DNA of 64,000 nucleotides from Segatella copri (GTDB taxonomy: Bacteria; Bacteroidota; Bacteroidia; Bacteroidales; Bacteroidaceae), in the NCBI RefSeq assembly GCF_015074785.1, contig NZ_CP042464.1:1178001-1242000 (forward strand), given 5' to 3'. Positions 25,512 through 32,127 of this stretch are shown here, one piece after another. Both the position numbers and the translations under genes were made by a program. Each line of letters starts with the position of its first letter. Positions within the stretch are counted from its first letter, which is position 1. A model generated the notes under the pieces. It was not told where the DNA came from. It did no database searches and was given only the letters and a program-made list of their open reading frames with translations.

Positions 25512-25610
25512 GCGATATAGGATTCCTTAAATCCCAAAAAGAGTGCTATTTTTTTACTATCTCACAGAAAATTAAGTAAAAATCTAGCAAAAGTGTGCAT
25601 TTTTATAGTA

Positions 25611-25644
25611 AAGGAACTGGCAGCCCGGAAGCTACCAGTTCCTT
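25611..25644. terminator. Perfect 10-bp hairpin in the gap before the IS element
   Basis: AAGGAACTGG (25611-25620) pairs with CCAGTTCCTT (25635-25644). A CTACTTTTT run follows on the plus strand. No gene ends nearby on the plus strand. Confidence 0.55.
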
Positions 25645-26171
25645 CTACTTTTTGGAAAATTTACGGTAGATGTGCTCGGCACATTGTCGTTAATCCTTTA
25701 TAAAATTCCTTATCATAGGTTACTGCTGGTGCACCTCTTTATTTACCACTTGATAGCTCGCCCCACCATGGGTAATTATTATATACCAAAGTTTCGCAAG
25801 TGGTTCAAGTACGGGCTAGGAGCTTCTGCCCTTTACCTTTGCTTTACCCTTCGGCCAGCGATTTTCAATTCCCTTCGGCCGGTGACCGTTGGTTCAGGGC
25901 GTGTGGGGCTTACTTGCGAAAGTTCACCTTCAACGTCCTCATATATATTACAAAAAAGAGCGACCCGAAGGCCGCTCTTTTCGCAAAGACTCATTCAAAT
26001 GTCACATAAATATTGTATTCCCTCAAATCCGCAACCTATAGGGTTTAGTGGGATTTTGCTTGCAAAGCGACAAAATTCATTTTATTGTACATATTTCTTG
26101 CACAACAGAAATGTCGCAGACACAAAATCCCCTTACCCCATAAAGCGACTTGAGGTAATACGCTGGTTTAA
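25645..26171. other. Gene-poor stretch with probable RNA or element structure
   Basis: I find no convincing protein gene here. A long plus-strand frame exists but its translation has the biased, Ser/Leu/Arg-rich look of chance coding. Visible structures are a 10-bp inverted pair TTTCGCAAGT/ACTTGCGAAA (25793-25802 and 25912-25921) around a GC-rich core with two CCCTTCGGCC copies, a 9-bp terminator-like hairpin at 25954-25981, and an imperfect foldback at 26050-26131. It ends at the proposed IS1380 boundary. Confidence 0.5.
25954..25981 (+). terminator. Terminator-like hairpin
   Basis: AAAAGAGCG (25954-25962) pairs with CGCTCTTTT (25973-25981). On the plus strand it would end any transcript from the structured stretch at 25790-25925. 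Confidence 0.6.
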
Positions 26172-27550
26172 CCAGAAAAGCATGGTCTTTAACCAAAGTC
26201 TGTCTTGAACAGGTTGGCATAAGCATTGTTGTCTGAGTAAATGTTCAATACATGCCTACGTGATGTCTTAATCCATTTCGCAGGAACAGAGATGAACTTG
26301 AAAACAAAGGTCTTGATTCTGCTGGTGGCACGCAATCCAAATTCATGGGTTTTCAATCTCTGCATAATAGCTTTGTAGAAGTTTCTGATGAGAGCTGTCA
26401 TAAGCAGGAATACAGTATTCTGTGCCATGAACGATTTTGGCAATCGATTCCAGCCAAAGCCATTGTTCATGTCATCGAAGATGCGTTCCTTGCCACCACG
26501 AAGATTGTAGAATTCCACGATGTCTCTTGCACTCGACTTGTAATCGTTAGTCAGTATACATCTGTAGGTATATTCGCCTTCCCAAATGTCAAGGTCTCCA
26601 TCTATTCGCCTTTGTCTCTGTATGACAAGACGATACGGTTTTCCTTTCCATTTCTCAACAAGGATAGAATTCAACTCAAACTCAATACCGTTGATTTCAA
26701 CAGTTTTCCATCCAGTTAAGGCAAACATGGAATCGTAGAAAGAAGAGCATCTGTTGGCACGAATATAAAAATGCCTGCAATGAGCCTCTACCATATCTAC
26801 GATTTCCTCCGAACATGAGCCGCAATCCATGCGGGCACGAGAAATATATATTTCCGAAGCCTCCAATCGCTTGAAGATTCTTTCCAAAGTTTCTTTTTGG
26901 TTGAAGCGTACGTTTGTGTTGCCGTCTCTATTTTCAATACCAACAATCATGTCGTTAATGACAGCTACGCCTGGACTATAGCCCAAGAACTTCTTGTAGG
27001 TTGGTTTTGCATCATACTTCTCTGTTTCAATGAACTGATGGTCAAAGTCAAAATCATACTCTTGACCGGATTTCAATTGACCAGTAGCAAGCAGGGCATT
27101 GACCAGTAAGCAGTTCATCTTGTCTGCAGTATTGAAATCATAGGATTTGCCAGAAGCAGACTTATAGGTGATGCTCTTAAAAGTCAGTTCTTCGATAGCA
27201 CGTAATATGGTGTCTGCGCTGCAAGTGCGAAGAGTTGGATGAAGAGACAAATGTTTCATCAGGTGAGTTGTAACATCCTCAATGCATGAGCCACCACAAA
27301 GATATACGCACATCAGAGAGCGTAGAATCTCGCTATATTGATAACCAAACATAGTGCATCTCAATCCCAAGGTGGAATCTATGGTTTGAGCTAAAAGAGC
27401 ATCAAATTGCTCCATAATCGAAAAAATTCCCCCAAAAGGAGTGAGTTTCTCAGATTTTATTTGTATCTTTGCCATGTCATATTAGAGTTTTGCTTGTCTT
27501 CTTTTCGCAACACTAAGGTAAGTGAAAATTCTGACATGGCAAAATCCTGG
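26172..27550 (-). mobile_element. IS1380-family insertion sequence
   Basis: The transposase gene fills this segment. Proposed ends are imperfect: CCAGAAAAGCATGGTC at 26172 on the plus strand and CCAGGATTTTGCCATGTC at 27550 on the minus strand, agreeing in the terminal CCAG and in a GCATG/GCCATG block. The outside bases TTAA and GTAA differ at one position, so a clean target duplication is not shown. Boundaries are tentative; the element as a whole is well supported by the intact transposase. Confidence 0.7.
26189..27475 (-). CDS. IS1380-family transposase
   Basis: A 428-residue, apparently intact DDE transposase, the normal length for IS1380-family elements of Bacteroides and Prevotella. It begins MAKIQIKSEKLTPFGGIFSI. 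The catalytic residues are readable: Asp in DFDHQFIETEKYDAK, Asp in ISRARMDCGSC, and Glu in the YNLRGGKERIFDDMNNGFGW motif. The family performs cut-and-paste or similar transposition between short inverted ends. No frameshift or stop is seen, so it may be active. It lies between a structured non-coding stretch and the 3' end of a GH5-like gene, whose stop codon is only 17 bases from the proposed IS end. Confidence 0.95.
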   Translation of the reverse strand: MAKIQIKSEKLTPFGGIFSIMEQFDALLAQTIDSTLGLRCTMFGYQYSEILRSLMCVYLCGGSCIEDVTTHLMKHLSLHPTLRTCSADTILRAIEELTFKSITYKSASGKSYDFNTADKMNCLLVNALLATGQLKSGQEYDFDFDHQFIETEKYDAKPTYKKFLGYSPGVAVINDMIVGIENRDGNTNVRFNQKETLERIFKRLEASEIYISRARMDCGSCSEEIVDMVEAHCRHFYIRANRCSSFYDSMFALTGWKTVEINGIEFELNSILVEKWKGKPYRLVIQRQRRIDGDLDIWEGEYTYRCILTNDYKSSARDIVEFYNLRGGKERIFDDMNNGFGWNRLPKSFMAQNTVFLLMTALIRNFYKAIMQRLKTHEFGLRATSRIKTFVFKFISVPAKWIKTSRRHVLNIYSDNNAYANLFKTDFG

Positions 27551-27566
27551 GTAACTTTTTTGTTGC

Positions 27567-28565
27567 TCAGGCACTTATAAATAATATTAAACTATAGTGT
27601 TGCGGAATTAAGGTATTCAACAAATCTTTATATTGGGGAATCCATTGTTCTGCTTGATAATCGTAAAACTTATCATCGGAATTAATAGCAAAGGGGATTC
27701 CATACTTATCAAGTTGCTGCGTCATGAATGAAGCAAATTCTATCTGTTCTTTTACACTATAATTATCGCCTTTGTTATAATCTCCAGGCATCCAAGCCCC
27801 AACCCATGTATAAATACCAGTTTCCTTTTGCCAATCAACTGCAACCTTGATACTTTTCTTTATCAGTTGCTTTTCTTTTGCCGTACCTGAAGTCCAGCGT
27901 TTTTTGTCGTTTGACTTGCTGGGACCAGCTGCATAGAAATGCCATTCTGCCATCAGATAGCCGTTTCCCATCGAAGGAATCTTCAAGTTTTTAAGACCTT
28001 CTGGATGAGACAGTTTCGGAGGGGCTATAAAGATTATTCGCTTTGGATTGGTCTTGCGAATAGTCGCCACACAATCCTCATAAAGAGAGTTGAGTTCTGC
28101 CACATCCTTTTTTACTTTGTCCGAAGGTTCTACAATCAAATCAAACGAAACCTTTGGCGAGAGATCCTTGCATCTTTCAGCCATTATCTTCCACCACTCT
28201 ACTACTTTCTCATGCTCCTCAGCATTTGGATTCTCCTTATAAGGTTTGGCGGAGAAGGCTATAATTGGAATCAGGTTATTCTGCATGCAGGTATTTATCT
28301 GCGAAAACAGTCTCTTGAAATCCTCATCCGTGAAATGATAATGATGCAGGCGGAATCTTACATGCTTGATACCTTGCTGTGCAAATCTCTTTACAGCTGT
28401 TTCCGAATAGGCACCATATTTATTTTTCTCACTTCTTCCCCACCAATCTACATCTATTCCCTTCTTCAGCATCTGCTGATAGTCATGTGGAGCGATGGCA
28501 GAAGGCTGGGCGTTTGCTATGAATGCTGTCAAAGTCAGCATCAGACTTACAAATAATCTTCTCAT
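27567..28565 (-). CDS. Secreted GH5-like (cellulase-fold) protein
   Basis: From ATG 28565 the product is 332 residues, with a signal peptide MRRLFVSLMLTLTAFIANAQ; the longer frame upstream adds 30 residues that precede this signal and look untranslated. It fits a GH5-like TIM barrel: GIDVDWWG at the start, KHVRFRLHH on an early strand, FDLIVEPSD where the acid/base NEP is expected, WHFYAAGP for the HxY motif, and a strand-7 segment YTWVGAWMPGDYN where the nucleophile Glu would be. Ala occupies that place, so activity is doubtful. The tail may have been affected by the adjacent IS. Substrate is unknown. Confidence 0.7.
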   Translation of the reverse strand: MRRLFVSLMLTLTAFIANAQPSAIAPHDYQQMLKKGIDVDWWGRSEKNKYGAYSETAVKRFAQQGIKHVRFRLHHYHFTDEDFKRLFSQINTCMQNNLIPIIAFSAKPYKENPNAEEHEKVVEWWKIMAERCKDLSPKVSFDLIVEPSDKVKKDVAELNSLYEDCVATIRKTNPKRIIFIAPPKLSHPEGLKNLKIPSMGNGYLMAEWHFYAAGPSKSNDKKRWTSGTAKEKQLIKKSIKVAVDWQKETGIYTWVGAWMPGDYNKGDNYSVKEQIEFASFMTQQLDKYGIPFAINSDDKFYDYQAEQWIPQYKDLLNTLIPQHYSLILFISA

Positions 28566-28686
28566 AATTTTATTATTCTCTATTTTACTAATATAGTCAC
28601 AATATAAAGACCATCTAAAACAGTTGAAGTTAAAAACGGGAGCATCTTTTTTCATATCTTTTAACCATCATCGGTGCTCTCCATTC

Positions 28687-28923
28687 TTATGTAGAGAGAA
28701 CCTTTTTTAGATTATCCTTGTGAATGTACTTGCTGCCGATGCAAATGCTGATGCGCTTTTCCTTACAGAACTCCATTGCCTCACACAACACTGGACGCTC
28801 ATCATTCTTCTTTGCGCCAGAGATGTGTTCCTCAAAGACCTTGCAGACTTCGAAACCCTTATATTTTGCATACTCCGACAAGTCCTTGACCTGTCTTTCT
28901 ATAAAGCAAAAAAAATCCCGCAC
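28687..28923 (-). pseudogene. Serine recombinase (resolvase-type) N-terminal domain fragment
   Basis: The 78-residue frame contains a clear central piece of a serine recombinase catalytic domain: ERQVKDLSEYAKYKGFEVCK, then EEHISGAKKNDERPVLCEAM. The usual N-terminal YxRVS catalytic-serine segment is missing and replaced by FFCFI, which comes from the neighbouring hairpin DNA. The C-terminal part shifts out of frame after KEKRIS where an SRLGR motif should follow. It is therefore a truncated, inactive relic of an integrase/resolvase, evidence of past mobile-element activity here. The junction with the hairpin RNA look-alike at 28905-28978 is notable. Confidence 0.75.
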
Positions 28924-28978
28924 ACCGACAAAGTTTTAAATACGTCGAGGCGGGATTAATCTTTGTTGCTGCATCAAT
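28905..28978 (-). ncRNA. Hairpin RNA resembling the Abi leader RNA (candidate)
   Basis: Read on the minus strand, GCAGCAACAAA is followed by an outer 8-bp stem (AATCCCGC/GCGGGATT, 28950-28957 with 28914-28921), an inner 4-bp CGAC/GTCG stem, a 3' bulge, and a long U tract. The plus-strand Abi leader has the same GCAGCAACAAA start, stem order, bulge side and U tract. A weak promoter (TTGC, 18 bases, TATATTGA) precedes it. What follows is only a recombinase relic, so it may be an orphan. Confidence 0.5.
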
Positions 28979-28992
28979 ATAAGATTAGTTTC

Positions 28993-29122
28993 TCATATAG
29001 CAACATTTATTTTCCCGATGTCATCCATCAAAGCTTCATCTGGATGCTTAAGCAATGCTGCCCACAAAGGTAGAAATGTTTTTGAAACAACCAAGGATTT
29101 TTGAAGATTATTTGTATTACGG
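28993..29122 (-). pseudogene. C-terminal relic of an unidentified gene
   Basis: An open stretch encodes KSLVVSKTFLPLWAALLKHP and then DEALMDDIGKINVAI before a stop, with protein-like composition but no start and an upstream stop. It looks like the tail of a deleted gene. I do not recognise the parent family. Confidence 0.4.
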
Positions 29123-29201
29123 TAATTACAATTTCAGTTATTACAGTTTTTTCCTGAGGGGGTATAAGGGTTTAAAGGTAGTAACAATCTGTTACTACTA
29201 A
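29115..29201 (+). pseudogene. VirE/DUF3987-type C-terminal tail relic, plus-strand copy
   Basis: The frame reads YYGNYNFSYYSFF, then a short basic tail to TAA at 29199. This matches the Tyr/Asn-rich tail of the intact DUF3987 protein at 20725 ([12 protein letters not shown]). The body of the gene is absent. Confidence 0.45.
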
Positions 29202-29224
29202 TATTTATATATACTTTTCTATAC

Positions 29225-29290
29225 TTACATTTTAAAAGCGTGATATTGGGTCAAAATAAAACTGTAATAACTGAAATTGTAATTTGTAAT
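29225..29290 (-). pseudogene. VirE/DUF3987-type C-terminal tail relic, minus-strand copy
   Basis: The minus-strand frame reads NYNFSYYSFILTQYHAFKM then TAA. It faces the plus-strand relic tail to tail, and the shared part forms a perfect 27-bp inverted repeat (29124-29150 with 29258-29284). Confidence 0.45.
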
Positions 29291-29294
29291 CGAT

Positions 29295-29663
29295 TTTTTA
29301 GCGGTATCGAGATGCATACTTTCATTGCCCCTAAAACTATGACTATCTCATCACAAAGCTATGAGTTATGACCCACAAAACTATGAGTTAGTTTTTTTAA
29401 CATAAAAAAAATAACTCGCTCTAAATTGGACTTTGATTGAAAATCAAGAAGTTGGGCGTTTGCCTATATTATATAGGTAACAATATGGAAACGAGCGGAC
29501 TTCTGCTAGTTTCTGTATTTTGCAATATACAAAGAACGCCTTAATTCGGGGACAAAGATACGATAATTTTCTAAATATCCTATGAATTACGATGAGAATT
29601 TTATGGCAATTAGAACTTTTTGTGTTAAATCCCATGCATAAAATGCAGTTTTCTAAGAAAATA
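29295..29663. other. Gene-free stretch upstream of the Abi gene
   Basis: No protein-like frame is visible. It holds tandem AACTATGA-type motifs (29336-29398), an AT palindrome CCTATATTATATAGG (29464-29478), and a minus-strand TATCTTTG (29553-29560) that would be a good -7 element without a clear -33 box or gene behind it. Confidence 0.5.
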
Positions 29664-29695
29664 TTTGGAGATTCCGACAAAAAAGCGTATTTTTG
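29664..29695 (+). promoter_or_regulatory. Promoter of the Abi leader RNA and Abi gene
   Basis: TTTG at 29664-29667, 20 bases, TATTTTTG at 29688-29695, an exact consensus match. Transcription is predicted to begin at about 29700-29702, at the base of the leader hairpin. Confidence 0.8.
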
Positions 29696-29699
29696 CAGC

Positions 29700-29758
29700 A
29701 ACAAATCCCACCACGCCTCTCAACGATGCGTACCACGGTGGGACTTCGCTTTTTATAT
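29700..29758 (+). ncRNA. Leader hairpin RNA of the Abi_2 gene (abiF-RNA-like candidate)
   Basis: The predicted transcript starts at the hairpin. The outer stem pairs 29703-29712 with 29737-29746 (TCCCACC/GGTGGGA core), and an inner ACGC/GCGT stem (29713-29716 with 29728-29731) caps it, leaving a 3' ACCAC bulge and an 11-base loop. CTTCGCTTTTTAT follows, an intrinsic-terminator-like U tract ending 7 bases before the abi ATG. A structured RNA upstream of Abi_2-family genes (named abiF in RNA-motif surveys, as I recall) has this position. It may act as RNA antitoxin, attenuator, or both. Confidence 0.65.
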
Positions 29759-29764
29759 GGGTAT

Positions 29765-30655
29765 ATGAACTACGACAAACAACCGATAAATATAGATGAA
29801 CAATTAGCCTTGCTCCAAAACAGAGGACTAATGATAGAGGATGTTGCTACAGCCAAGTTACAGCTTCGCAATATCAGCTATTTCCGTATCGCTAGTTATC
29901 TTCGATACATGGAGCAAGACCGACAACAGCATCTTTACAAATCCGGCAGTACATTCGAGCAAGCCATCAACCTTTATCTCTTTGATAAAGAACTACGCCA
30001 ACTTATATTCAAGGCTATCCAAGATATTGAGATTTCTCTCCGAACCAAGATGATTCAAGTGTTCTCAATGGAACATGGGGCATTTTGGTTTATGGATTCG
30101 TCATTGTTCAAGGATGCAGAGTTTTATGAAGGTTGTCTTGACAATATCAAGAAAGAGGTGTCTCGCTCAAATGAAGATTTCATCAAGGAACATTCCGAGA
30201 AATATAATTATCCAGCTCTTCCACCCGTGTGGAAGACCTTGGAGGTTGTTTCATTTGGTACTCTTTCCAAGTTGTTTTGCCTGTTTAAGGACAATCGATT
30301 AAAGAAGCAAGTGGCAAGAGAGTTTGGACTTCCTCAATACACTTATTTGGAAAGTTGGATAAGGTGCATTACCGTACTTCGTAATTGCTGTGCTCATCAT
30401 GCACGTATATGGAATAGGCGTTTTGCCTTGAAACCTCAATTACCGAACCGACTTCCTCTCAATTGGATTACTCCAAGTCAGAAGCCTATCAAGTTGTACC
30501 ATCAGCTATGCACCTTATTATATTTGGAACAAACTATTAAACCTTGCATGGACTTGAAAAGTTCTCTACTCAAACTCTTTGCAAAATACTCTAATGTAGA
30601 TTTGCATGCCATGGGCTTTCCGCAAGGATGGGAAAATGAACCTTTATGGAGATAG
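29765..30655 (+). CDS. Abi_2 (AbiD/AbiF-type) HEPN abortive-infection protein
   Basis: A 296-residue Abi_2-family protein from ATG 29765; the in-frame codons upstream lie in the leader hairpin. Family marks are [13 protein letters not shown] at the N-terminus, [11 protein letters not shown], the [20 protein letters not shown] helix, [20 protein letters not shown], and [16 protein letters not shown]. The last holds the HEPN Rx4H motif, Arg206 to His211, expected for RNA cleavage. The end is [13 protein letters not shown]. Abi_2 proteins cause growth arrest on phage infection. All key residues look intact. The gene is preceded by the hairpin RNA above and converges with a broken second Abi_2 copy. 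Confidence 0.9.
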   Translation: MNYDKQPINIDEQLALLQNRGLMIEDVATAKLQLRNISYFRIASYLRYMEQDRQQHLYKSGSTFEQAINLYLFDKELRQLIFKAIQDIEISLRTKMIQVFSMEHGAFWFMDSSLFKDAEFYEGCLDNIKKEVSRSNEDFIKEHSEKYNYPALPPVWKTLEVVSFGTLSKLFCLFKDNRLKKQVAREFGLPQYTYLESWIRCITVLRNCCAHHARIWNRRFALKPQLPNRLPLNWITPSQKPIKLYHQLCTLLYLEQTIKPCMDLKSSLLKLFAKYSNVDLHAMGFPQGWENEPLWR

Positions 30656-30660
30656 TAGGC

Positions 30661-30689
30661 GGTGTTCGGATATAGCTTATCCGAACACC
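30661..30689. terminator. Bidirectional hairpin between two Abi_2 gene ends
   Basis: A perfect 12-bp inverted repeat (30661-30672 with 30678-30689) is nested in a wider GGAGATAG/CTATCTCC inverted pair that comes from the two homologous gene ends. It would separate convergent transcripts. Confidence 0.75.
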
Positions 30690-30695
30690 AAACTG

Positions 30696-30977
30696 CTATC
30701 TCCACAATGGCTCATCTTGCCAATGTTTAGGAAATCCCATGGCATTCGTGTCAACTTCTGGATATTGTGACAATAAGTCCTTGAACTTAGCACATAATTC
30801 ATTTCGTGGATCAATGGCATTGAGCCAATATAACAAGCAACAAAGAACGGAACCAAGTGGTGGATTAATATATTCCATACGCATATAAACAAAAAGTTCC
30901 GCCCTGGTACGCTGTTCTATGGGAAGCGTGGCGGATTCTAGTGCTGCAAAGATACTGGTTTTATTTGATTTCTCCAA
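30696..30977 (-). pseudogene. C-terminal fragment of a second Abi_2 gene
   Basis: The last 60 or so residues (MEYINPPLGSVLCCLLYWLN onward, ending NAMGFPKHWQDEPLWR) align by eye with the C-terminus of the intact Abi_2 protein, including the MGFP...W..EPLWR ending. The HEPN motif and the N-terminal two thirds are missing, and the first 30 residues of the frame (MEKSNKTSIFAALESATLP) look unrelated. It is a truncated, non-functional copy lying tail to tail with the intact gene. Confidence 0.75.
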
Positions 30978-31104
30978 ATATTTTCTTCAAAATCTACTTA
31001 TCAAATATGTATTTAACGTAAAAAGTTCTAATTTCCATGTTTTTTCCCCTCACAATCTATGGCAGAAATGTTAATGGAATTTCACATAACTCTGCAAGGT
31101 GATT

Positions 31105-31136
31105 TTTGGTGGTGTAGGAAAAATGTAGTACCTTTG
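31105..31136 (+). promoter_or_regulatory. Promoter of the smalltalk/HU-like gene pair
   Basis: TTTG at 31105-31108, 20 bases, TACCTTTG at 31129-31136. Leader of about 40 bases to the smalltalk ATG. Confidence 0.82.
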
Positions 31137-31182
31137 CACCTGTAATCAAGAACATTATTAATCACTAAAAAACTAGAAAATT

Positions 31183-31281
31183 ATGAAGAAAGAAACTTGG
31201 AAACAGATTTTTCAGATTGTACTCACAATCTTGACGGCGCTCGGCACTACCCTCGGAGTAACATCATGCATGGGGGTATGA
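31183..31281 (+). CDS. Smalltalk peptide (32 aa)
   Basis: A 32-residue peptide, MKKETWKQIFQIVLTILTAL then GTTLGVTSCMGV, matching the Bacteroidota family called smalltalk. It has a basic start, one hydrophobic helix and a Ser-Cys near the end that could be a lipidation-type cysteine. Its function is unknown. These peptides are typically found next to HU-like DNA-binding genes and amidases in variable regions, as here, where an HU-like gene starts 134 bases downstream. The stop codon lies in a 17-bp sequence that is repeated exactly 100 bases later, suggesting that an insertion created the present end. Confidence 0.8.
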   Translation: MKKETWKQIFQIVLTILTALGTTLGVTSCMGV

Positions 31282-31379
31282 TAGTTGATAGTTAATAGTT
31301 AATAGCGGCTTCGCCGTATAGCAAGACTGCTATAAACTATAAACTTTAAACTATAAACTATTATCATGCATGGGGGTAT
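31263..31379 (+). repeat. 100-bp repeat insertion bracketed by 17-bp direct repeats
   Basis: ATCATGCATGGGGGTAT occurs at 31263-31279 and again at 31363-31379. Between them are AGTTGATAGTTAATAG units, a GCGGCTTCGCCGTATAGCAA spacer and inverted CTATAAACTATAAACT units. Confidence 0.9.
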
Positions 31380-31415
31380 AAACTATTTTTCAATCACTTT
31401 AAAACAAAAAGAACT

Positions 31416-31979
31416 ATGGCAACAAAAGGAACATTGAAGTATCGTAAAGTAACTCGCACTCCTCAGAGCGGACCTAACAAGAACAAGCAGATGTATTACG
31501 CAACTGCTGTAACTGACCGTGAGATGAACTTCGAGGAGTTTGTAACTCACATCTCGGAGCACAACTCTCCTTACAGCCGAGGCACCGTACACGGCGTATT
31601 GATGGATACACTCGACTGCCTGCAAGAGCTCATCCTCGATGGCAAGAGCGTACGTCTCTCCGACCTGGGTCTCTTCTCCATCGGTATGACATCACGTGCC
31701 GAGGCTACCAAGGACAAGGTATCGGCAGCGAGCGTGGAGGGCGTACACCTCATCGTGCGCAACACCAAGACTTGGAGCAACGCTGAGCTGCGCAAGAAAT
31801 GCCGCATAGAGGAGTATGACACCTACGGCAAAACTACCGACGAGGGCTCTGTGCCGGGCGACGGCAAGGACAACGACGGAGGCGGCGGCTCTACCCCTAG
31901 CGGCGGCAACAGCGGCACTACCACTCCTGGCGGCGACAGCGGCACCACCACTCCTGGCAGCGGCGATGGACTGGAGTAA
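31416..31979 (+). CDS. HU-like DNA-binding protein with Gly/Thr/Pro-rich tail
   Basis: A 187-residue HU-related (HU-like, TIGR01201-type) protein. Residues 1-125 form the HU-like domain: MATKGTLKYRKVTRTP, then YYATAVTDREMNFEEFVTHI, the SPYSRGTVHGVLMDTLDCLQ helix, GKSVRLSDLGLFSIGM, and VHLIVRNTKTWS. The rest is a low-complexity GGGSTPSGG-type tail rich in Gly, Thr and Pro. Such proteins are multi-copy in Bacteroidales and often sit near smalltalk and amidase genes; roles in nucleoid structure or element biology are assumed. It shares a transcription unit with smalltalk and is followed by a strong terminator. Confidence 0.88.
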   Translation: MATKGTLKYRKVTRTPQSGPNKNKQMYYATAVTDREMNFEEFVTHISEHNSPYSRGTVHGVLMDTLDCLQELILDGKSVRLSDLGLFSIGMTSRAEATKDKVSAASVEGVHLIVRNTKTWSNAELRKKCRIEEYDTYGKTTDEGSVPGDGKDNDGGGGSTPSGGNSGTTTPGGDSGTTTPGSGDGLE

Positions 31980-32035
31980 TCTACGGCTAATAGAGTAGAT
32001 GTGGGGAGTTACCCCCCAGCACCGACACACTAAAA

Positions 32036-32068
32036 AAAGGTCGCTACCCTAATTGGGTAGCGACCTTT
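32036..32068. terminator. Strong terminator shared by convergent genes
   Basis: A 14-bp perfect stem (32036-32049 with 32055-32068) with A and T tracts on both sides. It can end both the HU-like gene and the ribosomal cluster. Confidence 0.9.
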
Positions 32069-32127
32069 ATCTTTATATTTGAATTTTGATGTAATCTTAA
32101 TTCAACGATGCATCATCTGCAAGAAAA

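Noticed and set aside
25672..26208. 178-codon plus-strand frame before the IS element
   Set aside because: The composition is biased and not protein-like, it crosses two hairpins and runs into the IS. Better read as structured non-coding DNA.
29444..29704. 86-codon minus-strand frame upstream of the Abi gene
   Set aside because: It overlaps the Abi promoter and hairpin start, is rich in Cys, Ile and Lys without domain features, and has no family look.
31280..31380. CRISPR-like array
   Set aside because: The short repeats in this and other gaps are tandem heptamers or palindromes without regular unique spacers, and no cas genes are present.
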